DNA of 64,000 bases from Neurospora tetraspora. Taxonomy: Eukaryota > Ascomycota > Sordariomycetes > Sordariales > Sordariaceae. Shown in pieces: positions 1 to 11,400 of this stretch (position 1 is the first letter of the stretch; each line of letters begins with the position of its first letter). The stretch lies in contig NW_026944385.1 of assembly GCF_033439725.1 (NCBI RefSeq), forward strand, positions 1,364,001 through 1,428,000, written 5' to 3'. The notes below the pieces were generated by a model that saw only the letters and a list, made by a program, of their open reading frames with translations, was not told the DNA's origin and ran no database searches. Both the position numbers and the translations under genes were made by a program.

Positions 1-2452
1 TTTTGGTCCAGCATCACGTCCTTCCTTACCTTCAAGCCAAAGCCACTTCGTTGGCAGTCAAAGACGGTCGGTTGATCAACGGGGCGAGATCTTCGGGAAG
101 CTTCTTTTTGGTTATTGATGTCGGCCCTGCGAGCTCATCAGCAGGCAAAAGAGGGAAGTCAAAATGGGCTCCTGCTCATACTTCGTTGCTGACGTCCGGG
201 AAGCCTTTGATGATGGCAAGTGGGCGCCAAACGAACCTCAAGGGCCGAAGCACGGCACCTGCATTCCTGTCTTCCTGCCTGCCCGCGTCTGCCCGCAGCT
301 GCCTGCCCAACTCTCCCAACCGGCAGCCGCTCCTTCCATCATTTCATCCCATACCTACATCATACCTACCAGCCAGCCAGCCGCTCCTTCCAATCTGAAC
401 CCCCAACGAGGCAACGCCCATATAAGCTCCCGTTACATAGCTCCTTCCAATACCCCCAGCCAACGACCAGTTCAATCCTGGTCGGCTAGCGCAGTCAGTA
501 GTACCGTTCCCGGCGTCCTAGCTCTGCATCTCCCACCCTGTCCGACTTCGAGTTCGATTCTCGGACGGGGCAGATCACGAGGTTCTTTTCAACAAAGACA
601 AAGGCCGATAGCGTGCCATCCATGTCGTACACCGCGGGAGTTGTATACTGGCCGGGCTACTGGGCCAGTTGAACCGAGCAACTGGTTGTTCTATCTGTTG
701 GCTACCTTCTTTTTTTGGAGATTTTCTGGGGAGGAATTTTGATGGTCAGTATCAGGGAGGGAGGGTTTTGGAAGCGGGTGGGTGCGATCGTAGTCCTTCC
801 AGGTTCCTTTCCAGAATTCCGTTACACGATTCTGTCTTCATCCTCCTTCCTCCATCTTGCCGTATCGAAATGAGCAGGCATCTTCATTACAAGTCGTCAA
901 GCGCTTCACTTGCAACGAAGGGAATGGAGGAAAGCAAGCAAGCACGCGCCGGTACTTTCAGAAGTCCCTTCGGTGGTCAGGAGGCTCTTGTGACTGCCTT
1001 GAATGGAATTGCAGACGGAGAGCTCCAAGTAAGAAGGAAGAAAGGCGATGAACGATCCACGCAGTCAATAGAAGTGGAAAGAACTAAGCGACATGCATCG
1101 TTGAGATTGAGATTGCCAAGCCAGCCACAACAGCCACTGCGCCAATCGTTCCCAGGAGGACGGGACAAGGCGAATGAGATTTGAACAGGGAGCGTCAGAA
1201 CTCCAGTGATAACCCTAACCCGCGCAATGTTCGCTGAGATCTGAGTACGTGAAGCAATCAACCGACGGCCCGCACTGACGGGAATCGCTGTTAGCGTAGG
1301 TCACCGCCTTCGGTTGATCACAGCGCTGTGCGATCCTTCGCGACGTCACTTACCTGCAACGGTCCTTCCGTTACTCTGACTTCTTGCGATTCAGGTTGTG
1401 TCTTGAAGAGACAGGGCAGAGTCGCCGACGGGATAATTGCCAAAGCGCAAGAAAAGGAACATGAACTGACCAATCTTGTGGCTGCCAATTCTCACTCGGC
1501 AATTGCCGTCACGGGGGCGCGCAGGGAGCACCTGGCGCCGGCGCCGACGCGCTTAGGCGCTGTAGCTGGAGCCCTGGAGCAGGAGCGGGCCGCCGCGGAG
1601 ATGTTCATTCGCTGATGGGTTTTCTTTCCCGCAAAATCGCGCCTGGGACAACCTCGGCTACAAACAACGACAACCCGTACAGCCAACAGTCTCGACCCTC
1701 GATTATCGGTCGTAGAATGTTGATGGGTGTTCCCGGGTGTACGGGTCGCTTCACAACGGGCGAGCCCTTTTCAGCTTTGTGAGCCTTCTGGGCTGACTCG
1801 GACCATGCCATTATCAATCGTGAGCTGATCAACTCCAGTCATCAATCCCCGGGACTATTCCCTCACCTTTTACAGGTTTTGTGAGAAGGACCACTTGATG
1901 ACCGATGCCTTTTTTCGGTTACTGGCCGGGTCCTCTCCGTCTCCGGGGCCGAAAATAGAGTCCTGGTGGTAGCAGTCTCGACTCTCTCCGCGGTGTCCAC
2001 GGAGATGTGCATTTTCGCTTATATTTCCTCTTTCCGGGGCGATATCTGTCCATGATCAACATGACAGGATCTTATTCCCGATCGTACGGCGCGTCGAGTA
2101 GTCCCACCTCCCCGCCGTAAAGGCTCCAGAACTCCGGGGATGGCCTGCTATGATGCTGCCGATGGTGGACATTCGGGATACCAAGTGGAAACCCTCGACC
2201 ACCTGGCGCCAGGAGCCGCGCGTTGCACCGGGACCAGGAAGATCGAGGCCTTTTCTAGACGAAAGGGTCAGAATGAAGAGGTCATGATAAATACTCGGGC
2301 AAGCGCCCGGATGCATCATCATCAGAAGTTGCAAGTTCCAACTTTAGACGAACCAACCTACCCCTTATACGAGCCCTCAATTTGAGTTCAACCCCCTACC
2401 ACACACACATTCCCATATCAGTAGCCTCTACAAGGCACAACCATCAGGCACA
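1..2452. other. Gene-poor region upstream of flavohemoglobin
   Basis: I find no convincing gene here. Open frames on both strands are short (under 200 codons), of low-complexity Ser/Pro-rich composition, overlap one another, and carry no motif I recognise. Base composition is normal for a gene-bearing part of the genome, so this is not a RIP island. The tRNA-like stretch at 480-578 is listed separately. The last few hundred bases before 2453 should hold the flavohemoglobin promoter and 5' UTR. A gene running in from the left edge cannot be excluded. Confidence 0.5.
480..578 (+). other. Decayed tRNA-like sequence (pol III box A / box B pattern)
   Basis: A box-A-like string (TAGCGCAGTCAGTAG, about 487-501) is followed by a box-B/T-arm-like string (GAGTTCGATTCTCGG, about 551-565). 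The T stem pairs well (TCGAG with CTCGG, one wobble) around loop TTCGATT. The D stem and acceptor stem pair poorly: the last bases ACGGGGC match GGTCGGC at only about four of seven positions. I could not place an anticodon arm with confidence. This fits a decayed tRNA gene, a tRNA-derived SINE end, or chance. Confidence 0.2.
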
Positions 2453-3718
2453 ATGACCCTCACCGACGCCCAAATATCCATCGTCAAATCCACCGTCCCC
2501 GTCCTCAAACAACACGGCGAAGCCATCACCACCATCTTCTACCGCGACCTCATCACCGAAAACCCCTCCCTCAAAAACGTCTTCAGCCTAACCTCTCAAT
2601 CCAACGGCGCCCAACCGCGCGCCCTCGCCAACGCCGTCCTCTCCTACGCCAGCTACATCGACAACCTCCCCGCGCTCTCGCAGGCGGTCGCGCGCATCGC
2701 GCACAAGCACGTGTCTCTCCAAGTCGAGCCGGCGCAGTACGCCATTGTGGGTCAATACCTGATCCAGGCCATCGGGCAGGTGCTTGGCGATGCGGCTACG
2801 CCCGAGATTGTAGATGCTTGGACGGCGGCGTATGGGGTTTTGGCGGATGTGTTTATTGGGACGGAGCGGGCGATTAATGAGGAGAATGAAAAGAAGGATC
2901 ATTGGAGGGGGTGGAGGAAGTTTAGGATTGCGAGGAAGGTGGAGGAGAGTAGCTCGATTTCGAGCTTTTACTTGAAGCCGGTGGATGGGGATGCCAAACT
3001 GCCAAAGTATCTGCCTGGTCAGTATGTCTCTGTGCGAGTGCTGGTGCCCCAGTTGGGGTATTTGCAGAGTAGGCAGTACAGCTTGAGCGAGGCGCCGAGG
3101 GAGGGAGGGATGGAGGAGTATCGGATTAGTGTGAAGAGGGAGGAAGGGGAGGCCGGTCACGGTGTGCCGGGACTGGTTTCCAACTTGCTTCATGGTAAGC
3201 AGGAGGGCGAGGAGGTGGAGGTTAGTCATCCCCAGGGCGAGTTCTTTGTTGATCCCGCGGATGCCAGCAAGGAGGGGGTGCCGGTTGCGTTGATCTCGGT
3301 GGGCGTGGGCGCTACTCCGATGATGGCTATCCTCAAGAGCTTGGTGCAGGGGGATGTCAAGAGGAGACCGGTGTCGTGGATCCATGCGAGCAGGTCGAGT
3401 TCGGAACAGCCGTTTGGTCAGGAGGTGAGGCGCATCGTCAAGGAGAACCCGGAGCAGGTGTCGGCCCATGTGTTTTTGAAGACGGTGGCGGGCACGGATC
3501 AGGCCGGTGTGCATTATGATTTTGCGGATACAAGGATGGATTTGACCAAGTTGGATGGAGAGCGGGATCTGCATTTGGCGGATAAGAGGACGGAGTACTA
3601 CATCTGCGGACCGGAGACGTTTATGGTGGGAACCAGGAAGGTGTTGGTTGGTCTTGGGGTGGATAGGAGTAAGGTGCATTTGGAGCTGTTTGCTACTGGT
3701 GATGTTGCTGATGAGTAG
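2453..3718 (+). CDS. fhb: Flavohemoglobin (nitric oxide dioxygenase)
   Basis: Intronless gene of 421 codons, the usual family length. The product converts NO plus O2 to nitrate using NAD(P)H, FAD and heme, protecting the cell from nitrosative stress. Residues 1-140 form the globin: Tyr30 (B10), Gln54 (E7), proximal His86 in AHKHVSLQ, Tyr96 and Glu138 match the Hmp/Yhb1 active site. Residues 150-270 form the FAD domain with RQYS at 207-210. The NAD domain carries VGVGATPMMAIL near 283-294, YYICGPETFM and the C-terminal LELFATG. The start is supported by the globin N-terminus beginning at once and a good context (CACAATGACC). No signal peptide is seen; the protein should be cytosolic. A DNA transposon lies only 96 bp past the stop codon and may limit the 3' UTR. 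Confidence 0.96.
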   Translation: MTLTDAQISIVKSTVPVLKQHGEAITTIFYRDLITENPSLKNVFSLTSQSNGAQPRALANAVLSYASYIDNLPALSQAVARIAHKHVSLQVEPAQYAIVGQYLIQAIGQVLGDAATPEIVDAWTAAYGVLADVFIGTERAINEENEKKDHWRGWRKFRIARKVEESSSISSFYLKPVDGDAKLPKYLPGQYVSVRVLVPQLGYLQSRQYSLSEAPREGGMEEYRISVKREEGEAGHGVPGLVSNLLHGKQEGEEVEVSHPQGEFFVDPADASKEGVPVALISVGVGATPMMAILKSLVQGDVKRRPVSWIHASRSSSEQPFGQEVRRIVKENPEQVSAHVFLKTVAGTDQAGVHYDFADTRMDLTKLDGERDLHLADKRTEYYICGPETFMVGTRKVLVGLGVDRSKVHLELFATGDVADE

Positions 3719-3814
3719 GTGATGGGATTCGGGGTTGGTGATGGCGTCGGTGTATGATTGGCTTGCTGGAAGAAAAAGGAAGAAGGCCAAAAAGCCCCCA
3801 ACTAAATACCCAAT

Positions 3815-3850
3815 CTCGCTCCCCAAAAAAAAACTGATCCACCAAAACCA
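3815..3850 (+). repeat. Left terminal inverted repeat of the mariner-type transposon
   Basis: Begins CTCGCTCCCC, then nine A, then CTGATCCACCAAAACCA. It is the exact reverse complement of 16311-16346 with no mismatch over 36 bases. CCAAT precedes it. Confidence 0.93.
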
Positions 3851-3986
3851 AGGCAGACCCCCTGCAACGCTTCCTTGGCAACCATCATCGAAGTAAATAC
3901 CAAAGTAAACACCAGAAAAAATCAACCTTTTGCATCGGCCTTCATCCTTTTTCTTAGGCTTTTCTTAGCAAAAAAGATCATTCACC

Positions 3987-4688
3987 ATGGGACCACCTCA
4001 TCTCACTACCCCTAAGAAAACCCGTCTCATTGGCGCCTATAACGACCGCGAAAGAAAGGGGGAATTCTACTTTAAAACCAACCTTTTTAAAGACAACGGA
4101 ATTTCCTATGCAACCGGATGGCGGACCGAGACGATGGCCGGACCTTTCATTCCGTTTATCCTGAAAGAAGGGGGAGGAAAAGAAAGCTTTCTCCTAAAGA
4201 CATCGCTATCATTGAGAAATTTCTCGAAAATGAGGGCTTTGATACAAGAACTATCCCATAGGAAGGTCTTCCTATAATAGCCGGCCTCGATATCGAGTGC
4301 TGCGGAGAAACGGTTAGGAAAGTAATCCGTCAATGAGATTTCCGGAAATGTATTGCTTGCGAAAAGGCCTATATCTCTCCCGATCTCAAAAAGCGGGGGT
4401 TATAATAGACGAGAAATATACTTCGGAAATATCTAACTCTAGAAGTATGGCGGCGAATTCGTTTTTCGGACGAATATTATTTTGGATAGGGTCCTCAAGG
4501 GAAGATTTGGGTTATAAGAAGACTTTGGGAAAGATATTGCTCGGATTGTATTATCGAGAAAGAAGACCCTAAAGAGAAGGATAGGAAAAGAGTCTATATT
4601 TAGGCTACTATCGGATATGATTTTAAATCTTCTCTCGTCTTCTATGATATCCTAGGGAATAACAATGGTAAAATGAGTTTTAAAGTCT
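3987..4688 (+). pseudogene. Mariner-type transposase, N-terminal part (broken)
   Basis: Starts at an ATG 136 bp inside the left repeat. It encodes a helix-turn-helix-like N-terminus (KTRLIGAYNDRERKGE, then LFKDNGISYATGWR), a stretch with IAIIEKFLENEGFDTRTIP, then DFRKCIACEKAYISPDLKK, and the first catalytic Asp in RRIRFSDEYYFG near 4450-4485. It ends in ATIGYDFKSSLVFYDI just before the gypsy insertion. There is a frame change near 4120 and several in-frame stops, mostly TAG where the family has Trp, consistent with RIP. This is a host-type DNA transposon gene and is no longer functional. The reading frame resumes at 15850 after the insertion. Confidence 0.85.
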
Positions 4689-4977
4689 TGTTAGGTCGCT
4701 AGGGACCTGTCAGGCGTTAGACCCGTGCTAGCACCGAGGAGCGCCAATGCCCGCATAGTATAGCGCCGTAGTGTGGCGTCGGAACGGTTCGGAGCCGTCG
4801 CGGACTTAGTTACTATAGAATAGAGTTTATAATAATATAAATAGCCGGTCGAACTCGCCTCTAGAATTATCGGAGTTAGTTATTAATATATCTTCAGTCA
4901 TCCCCCTACTTTAATGTCCTTTACATACTTGCGCTATTTGTAAGTACCTTAACCTACCTTTCTCTACGATTTTAATA
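4689..4977 (+). repeat. 5' LTR of the gypsy fossil
   Basis: Starts TGTTAGGTCG and aligns without gaps to 15556-15844 (both 289 bp). The differences I see are mostly transitions. The left flank AGTCT is the target-site copy. Confidence 0.9.
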
Positions 4978-5749
4978 CGTTAATAATTATTACTACGGGA
5001 GTTGAGCCGTTACTAATAGGATATAAATACATAACGGACGATCCGTCTTTCAGATTATCGAAGAAACCCTTCCTTTACTTCCAATATATAAAAATTATTT
5101 ATTACCCCTCTTACTGTAGCTGACGATAGCCTTTAGTACTAGCTTCCTTCTTCGTTTTAATATTATTAGCTAATTATCGAACAAATAAACGATAATAATT
5201 TGGATAGCGACCGCTCCTTTGCCCCTTCGTATATTTCGCGCAATCCTTTCTACTATTTAGAGAATGATATTATAATATAAAAGTAAAAATTCTTTGAATT
5301 CTATATAGCGGCTATCTAATTACTTTTAATTTACCTCCTATCCTATATATTTCATTATAATTAAAATAGTTTTGTACATTTATTAAAATAAAATTAATTC
5401 AGTAATTACCTTCCCGTTCCTTTCGGATTCCGCTATTAGGATTATCTTTTCTATAATTAAATACTCCTATTAACCTTCTTTATTCCCCTTATTACTCCCT
5501 AAATTATAATACTTATTATTCTTATATTTACCCAACCGATTTATTTTATTATTTTATTTAAATATCGCCCTAAAATTAATATTTTTTAAATTTATTAATA
5601 AGAGCTCCTCCTAATTATATAATTTTATTTTCGAAATTAATAATTACTATTTTGAATACCCCCGGATACTCCTTTCTTTTATTGTTAATTATATTAAAAG
5701 TAATCTTAAAAACGTATAGATTAAATATATTATAATTTTCAAAAAAAAG

Positions 5750-6420
5750 ATCGATTATAACCCTATCTATAATATTCCTATTTAGAAAAATCTACGTACT
5801 TTTTTAAAGAAGGAATATAGCGGTAATATTTAAATTATCGAACGTTCCGCCTTTATTAATTTTAAATATATATAGTAAAGTATTACTAGGACCGTTCGTA
5901 CGTTCTACGACCGTTTTTATATTAAAAAGTTTAATCTATCTTATAAATAACCGGAATATTTGTATATTTCATAATAAATTAACTGCTTACGTGCTTATTT
6001 ATATAGTAGTGTCTTATTAGCGAACGGTATTAATATATTAACCGAAGCGGTAGTGTATATAGAGCGATTAGAAAGTATAAAAACTTTAGCATTAATAATA
6101 TAACGTTAGTGCCTTTAAATACCATATCTTTATTTATTTTCTCCTTTTTTTCTTCCTGTTTCTATTTTTATTTCTATTCCTATATTTATTCTTAATTTTA
6201 CTAATTTCTCTCGTCTTCTCCCCATAATTTTTGTTAACCCCAACCTTATTTATTATTATTATAATTAATTTGGATATATGTACGGTTAATACTAGGTAGT
6301 AAAATTGCGTAGTATTTACTATAAATATGGTAAATTTAAATATTCGGCGTTTTCCTATATTAAATATAATTATTATAATTATAGTAAATTAGGCTATATA
6401 TTATATTAATACTCTATTTT
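5750..6420 (+). pseudogene. Gag remnant of the gypsy fossil
   Basis: Weak but ordered similarity to fungal gypsy capsid protein on the plus strand, followed by a zinc-knuckle-like spacing of aromatic codons near 6360-6410 where Cys/His codons would stand after RIP. It is a fossil, broken many times. Confidence 0.5.
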
Positions 6421-7309
6421 CCGTAGTACCTTAATTTAAGGCGTGAATATTAAATTGGTAGTACTAGTGAAAATTACGACTACTTCAGCCTAAGGAAGCG
6501 CGGGTATATTATAATTGTATTTAAATACGAAGGTATTAATGAAAATATATAGAAATTAGCGGAAAATTTATAGTTTAATAAATTTTAGTGCGGAGCTAAA
6601 TTTTATTAGAAGGTATTTATTGTTATTAAATATTAAAATAGAATTCATAAATTACTATTTTATTAATTTCTCTCTCTAATTTATTCTTATACGTAGTTTA
6701 ATTATTCATTTTATTACAATGCGCGATTCCTATAGTATTAAGCGGAAGAAAAGGATTATATTTATAGTTATTGATTTCCCCGGCGTAGACGTTATTTTTA
6801 ATTACCCTTAATTGTATAAATATAATTTTGAAATCGATTAGCGTTAGAAGAGGTTTTAATTTTGGATTAAAATATAAAATTTAAAAATGAATAAAGAGCC
6901 GATTAAAAATAGTTATAAAATTGTAATATTTCTTTATAGTTTACGTTAGGATTTAATCCCTATATTAGATTCAAAAGAAGTATTCAATTTTTTTAATAGT
7001 TTTAATTCCTTACTATATTCGATTATCCCTTTCGAAATTCCCCTATCCTTACTTATAAAATTTTTAACCCTATTGGATATCCTAGATTTCCCTGATATTT
7101 CTTCCGATATACCTACTTTTATATTTATTAATATATTTCCGGATATGTATTTTAAAGTTTTTAAAATTATATTAAATGGAATTTACCCGCCGTTAGAGCC
7201 CTTATTAAAATTAGTAATTCTAAAGCCGTCCGTCGTCGAATTTAAAAAGGAGGAGACGGCCGCCGCCGAATTGATAATTCTTCCGGAATATAAAGAGTTT
7301 CAATAAATA

Positions 7310-8660
7310 TTCGAAGCGTCGGCTATATCCTCATTATAGTACGACCGTTTAAAATATTATATTAATTTAATTGAAGGAGAGTCCGTTCCCTAAGGCCCTA
7401 TTTATATGTTTAATATTAAAGAATTAGAAGTATTTTAGGAATAATTAATAGAAATGTTATATAAAGAATAGATTCGTCCGTTTATTAATCCAGCAGGGGT
7501 TCCTATTATTTTTATTCCGAAGAAGGGAAATAAATTAAGGTTATATATCGATTACTATACGTTTAATAAAGTAATAAAGAAGAACCGTATAGCGTTACCT
7601 CTTATTCAAAAAATTTTAGATCGGTTATTGTTAGCGAAGATTTTTATAAAGTTAGATTTGAAGGATATATATTATTATATTCGGATTATGGAGGGAAATA
7701 AGAAAAAGATAGCGTTTTATACAAAGTATAAGTATTATAAATTTTTAATTATACTGATAGGATTAATTAATATTCCTACTATTTTCTAAATGTATATTAA
7801 CAATATATTAGCGGAGTTAACTAATACTATTTATATTATTCATTTCGACGATATTATAATTTATAATAAAAATAAAGAAAATTATTGTAAATATATTAAG
7901 GAAAATTTCTAATATTTATACAAACGTAATCTATATATTAATTTTAATAAATACGAATTTTATATTAAAAAGGTATTATTTTTAAATTATACAGTTTCGC
8001 CCAAAGGTATTTCGATAGATCCGGAGAGGGTTATAGCAATTACGGATTAGGAAGCCCCGAAAAGCGTTTATAATATTTAAATTTTCTTAAAGTTTATAGG
8101 GTTTTATCGACGGTTTATAATATCCTATTCTAAAGTTACGGCTCTATTAATAAATTTGTTAAAGGGAGAGAAATAAAAATTATTCGAATTATTAGAATTA
8201 ATTAAAGTAGTGTTCAAAGAGTTGAAACGGCTATTTTAAAAGGTATTAATATTACGGTACTTTAATCCTTCCTTATTGATTTAAATAGAAACGGATACGT
8301 TTAATTTCGTAATTAGTATAATATTAGTATCGTATATAAAACGTAGTAGTATCCTATTATATTCTTTTTTCGTAAGAAATCCCTGGAGGAAACGCGCTAT
8401 AGCGTTAATAATAGCGAATTATTAGCGATTATAAGCGTATTAAAGGTATAGAGGTAATATTTATTATATATTAATAAACTTTTCTTTATTATTATAAATT
8501 ATTTAAATTTTTAATATTTTAAAAATAAGGATAGTGTTAGCGCGTAGTAATATTAGTAAGCGTTGGAATTGGCGGTATATAATTTTGATATTGAATATCG
8601 GGTAAGGAAATTTAATCCGGCGGACGGGTTATTATAAAAATTATAATTATACGAAGTTAT
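7310..8660 (+). pseudogene. Reverse transcriptase-RNase H remnant of the gypsy fossil
   Basis: The order of conserved blocks of Ty3/gypsy polymerase is still readable, for example NPAGVPIIFIPKKGNKLRL, FIKLDLKDIYYYIRI and the aspartate-pair block near 7840-7860, followed by the connection and RNase H domains. It is broken in many places. The order fits chromodomain-type fungal elements. Confidence 0.85.
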
Positions 8661-9149
8661 CGAAGTAATTAGGAAGGATTATCCTTTAATACGGATGATT
8701 AAAGAAAGTAAGGAGAAAGGAAAGACGATATAGAATAGGATTATATTGGACGGTAGTATTAAGAAGGTATTATTAATTAGTCGGGAAATATAGAAAGTGG
8801 TAATAGAAAGGAGAAAATAGTATAAAGATAGTGGAGAAAATAAATTAGTTTAGGAATTAGAATGGGAAGATAATAATTAGAAAGGAAAGTATAAAAAATG
8901 TAGTATTAATAAAAATAAAGGGTCGTTTAAAGAGTATAAAGGTTAAAGTAAAAATAAAAGGGTATTGAGGAAGAAAGTATAATTTATAGACGAAATCGCT
9001 GTAAATCGTAGAAAAAGAGTAAATAAAATTGTTGTTAATCGTATAGGAATATATATAGTAATTGTAAAGGTATAGAAGGAGGATAGGTAATTTCTTTTGT
9101 TAAATTAATAATTATTAGAAGCGTAGAGATTGGATCCTTTTATATTGGA

Positions 9150-11400
9150 AGAAGCGTAGAAGGAATTAGGGAAATGTTGGAGAGTAGAGAAATAATATAA
9201 TATAATTTTTAAAAAATTAAAGGAATTATTTATTAAAACCCTTATTTTTATTAATAGGATCCGAATTTACCTATTTTGTTAGAGGTAGATTATAATAGGT
9301 ATAGTTTTAATAATATTTTTATTTTAGAAAATAATAAGTAAAAGATAATAGTTATTTATTATTCCTAAAAGCTTACCCTTATTAAACGTAATTACCCTAT
9401 TTATAATAAGGAAATATTTTTAATTATTAAATATATAAAAGAGTAGTCTATAGAATTTAAGAGTTATAAGAAATTTGTTAATTTTATTAATTATTGTAAT
9501 TTTAAATATTTTATAGAGAGGTAGAAATTTTTTAAATAATAAGTATAATAGGCTAAATTTCTCTTATAAATTAATTTCGAAATCTTTTACCACCCGGGGA
9601 AGTTCGTTGTAATTTTTAATATTTTATCTTGTTGGGATTAGGACCGCCCTAATAAAGAGGATATAAAAATCAAAGAAATATAGTTAATTCCTTAATCCGC
9701 TCTTAAGAATTATATTCGTATAGTCGTTTCTTTTATTATAGTGGGGGAGGGTGTAAAAGTATTTAAAAGTCTAGATTTGTAATAATTCTTTAAAAAAGTC
9801 TTTTAAAAAAATAAAGTCTATTAAATTATTTGCTGAACCGTTATTAATAAAGATAAGACCCTCTTAACTTCCGCGCAAAGTCTAAAGGTTTAATTTGGCG
9901 AATATACTATTGACGGATTCGGTAAATTGTATTATAGAAGTTGTATTTAAATTCTAAAAGCCTCTATTATTATTGAAGTTGTGGTTTTATATATATCTCT
10001 AAAAAAATATTAAAAGGAACGTTCTCCGTACCCGTATTATTAAAGAAATATATAATTCGAAGGCTTTTAGGTACCCCGGAAGAGAAGGTACTATTTATAT
10101 TATAAGTAGAGATTTCTATTAGCCGCTAATAGGTATTTATATCTATTAGTTTTTAATTAATTACGATATTTATAATAAGGTAATATATTAGAAAGATTAA
10201 AAAAGAAGGCTATTAAAGCCTTTTCTTATTTTAAATTAATTTTTTAAAAATATTTAAATAGATTTTATTATTAATTTCCCTCCTATAAGAGGCTATGTTA
10301 ACCTTCCTATTATTAAAGATAAGTTTAGTAAATTACTAATTTTAGAATTAATACCTTCTATAGAAGTAGAAATAATAGCGGAAACTTTCTTTAAATATTT
10401 TCTACGATATTATAAGTAGCTGCAATCTATCATTAATAATAGGGGTATCAATTAGATTAGCCGACTTTAAAAATATTCTTACGATTTATTAAGTATTAAT
10501 AAATTTTTAAGTATTATTTTTTACCCTTAAATTAATAATAGCCCTGAAAAAATAAATTAAGAGGTATAAACCTTCTTAAGAATTTTTATTAATTACGCTT
10601 AAAATGATTAAGTTTATTAATACTTAGTAGTATAATTAGCGATTAATAACCGAGTTAATATTTCTATTAATATATCTCTATTCTTTATTACTTATAATTA
10701 TTATCCGTAATCTTTAATAGCCCTAGTAATTTCTTAATAGAAATAGATTTTAAAAATCCGTAGGTAAGAGCTAAGGATTTCATTGTAATATTATAAGAAA
10801 TTATAAATTTATATTAAGTAATTATAGTAATTTCCGTATAAAACTAAAACCGTTTTACTAATTGTAAAAAGTAATTAATGAAAATCTTTAAGATAGGGGA
10901 TGAAATTTAGTTAAACTTCGAAAATTTTATTATAGCGCGCCCTAAGAAGAAATTCAATTAGGTTTACACAAAGTATATAACATTTCAAATTCTTAACACT
11001 TTTATAATAGAATTTTTCGACCTCTCTTCAAAAGTCTTTAATAAATTTTATATAAATCTAATTAAGAAGGTTCGTAATAACCTTTTACTAAACTAAATTA
11101 CTACCGATTTTTAATTATTAATTATTATAATAAATAGGGAGAAAACATGCTTCGTAGATGAAATCCTCTATTATATAATTAAGAAAGGTCGTAGAATAAT
11201 TTTAATTAATTAAATTAATTAAGTATAATAATTTTAGGAATTACTAAAAGAATTCGGTAATATAATAGCCTTAGACAATTTTAAAACGAAATATAGTTTA
11301 GCTGATATTAATAATAGATTAATTGAATATTTTAATATAGAATATATGAAGTAATAGAGACAGTGGTAAAAAAAAAAAGAGGGTAATAAATATTAATTCT
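9150..11400 (+). mobile_element. Fragment of a second Ty3/gypsy element inside the first
   Basis: After the RNase H and linker of the host element, a second RNase H-like stretch (about 9270-9620) and a full-length integrase-like stretch (about 9950-10750; blocks LLKPFPIL, PPIRGYVNLPIIKDKFSK and LAINNRVN) appear on the plus strand. The host element's own integrase end and chromodomain come only later (12640-13440), so this piece looks inserted or captured. Neither end is defined, and I saw no LTR pair for it. It is broken many times. Confidence 0.6.

Noticed and set aside
1209-1217. CCCTAACCC, telomere-like string
   Set aside because: A single occurrence with no tandem array; chance.
2588-3925. 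Long minus-strand open frame (445 codons)
   Set aside because: It lies antisense to the flavohemoglobin gene, which has all family motifs; the frame is a by-product of codon bias.
7073-7306. Open frame inside the gypsy fossil
   Set aside because: It is part of the fossil polyprotein region upstream of the reverse transcriptase, not a separate gene.
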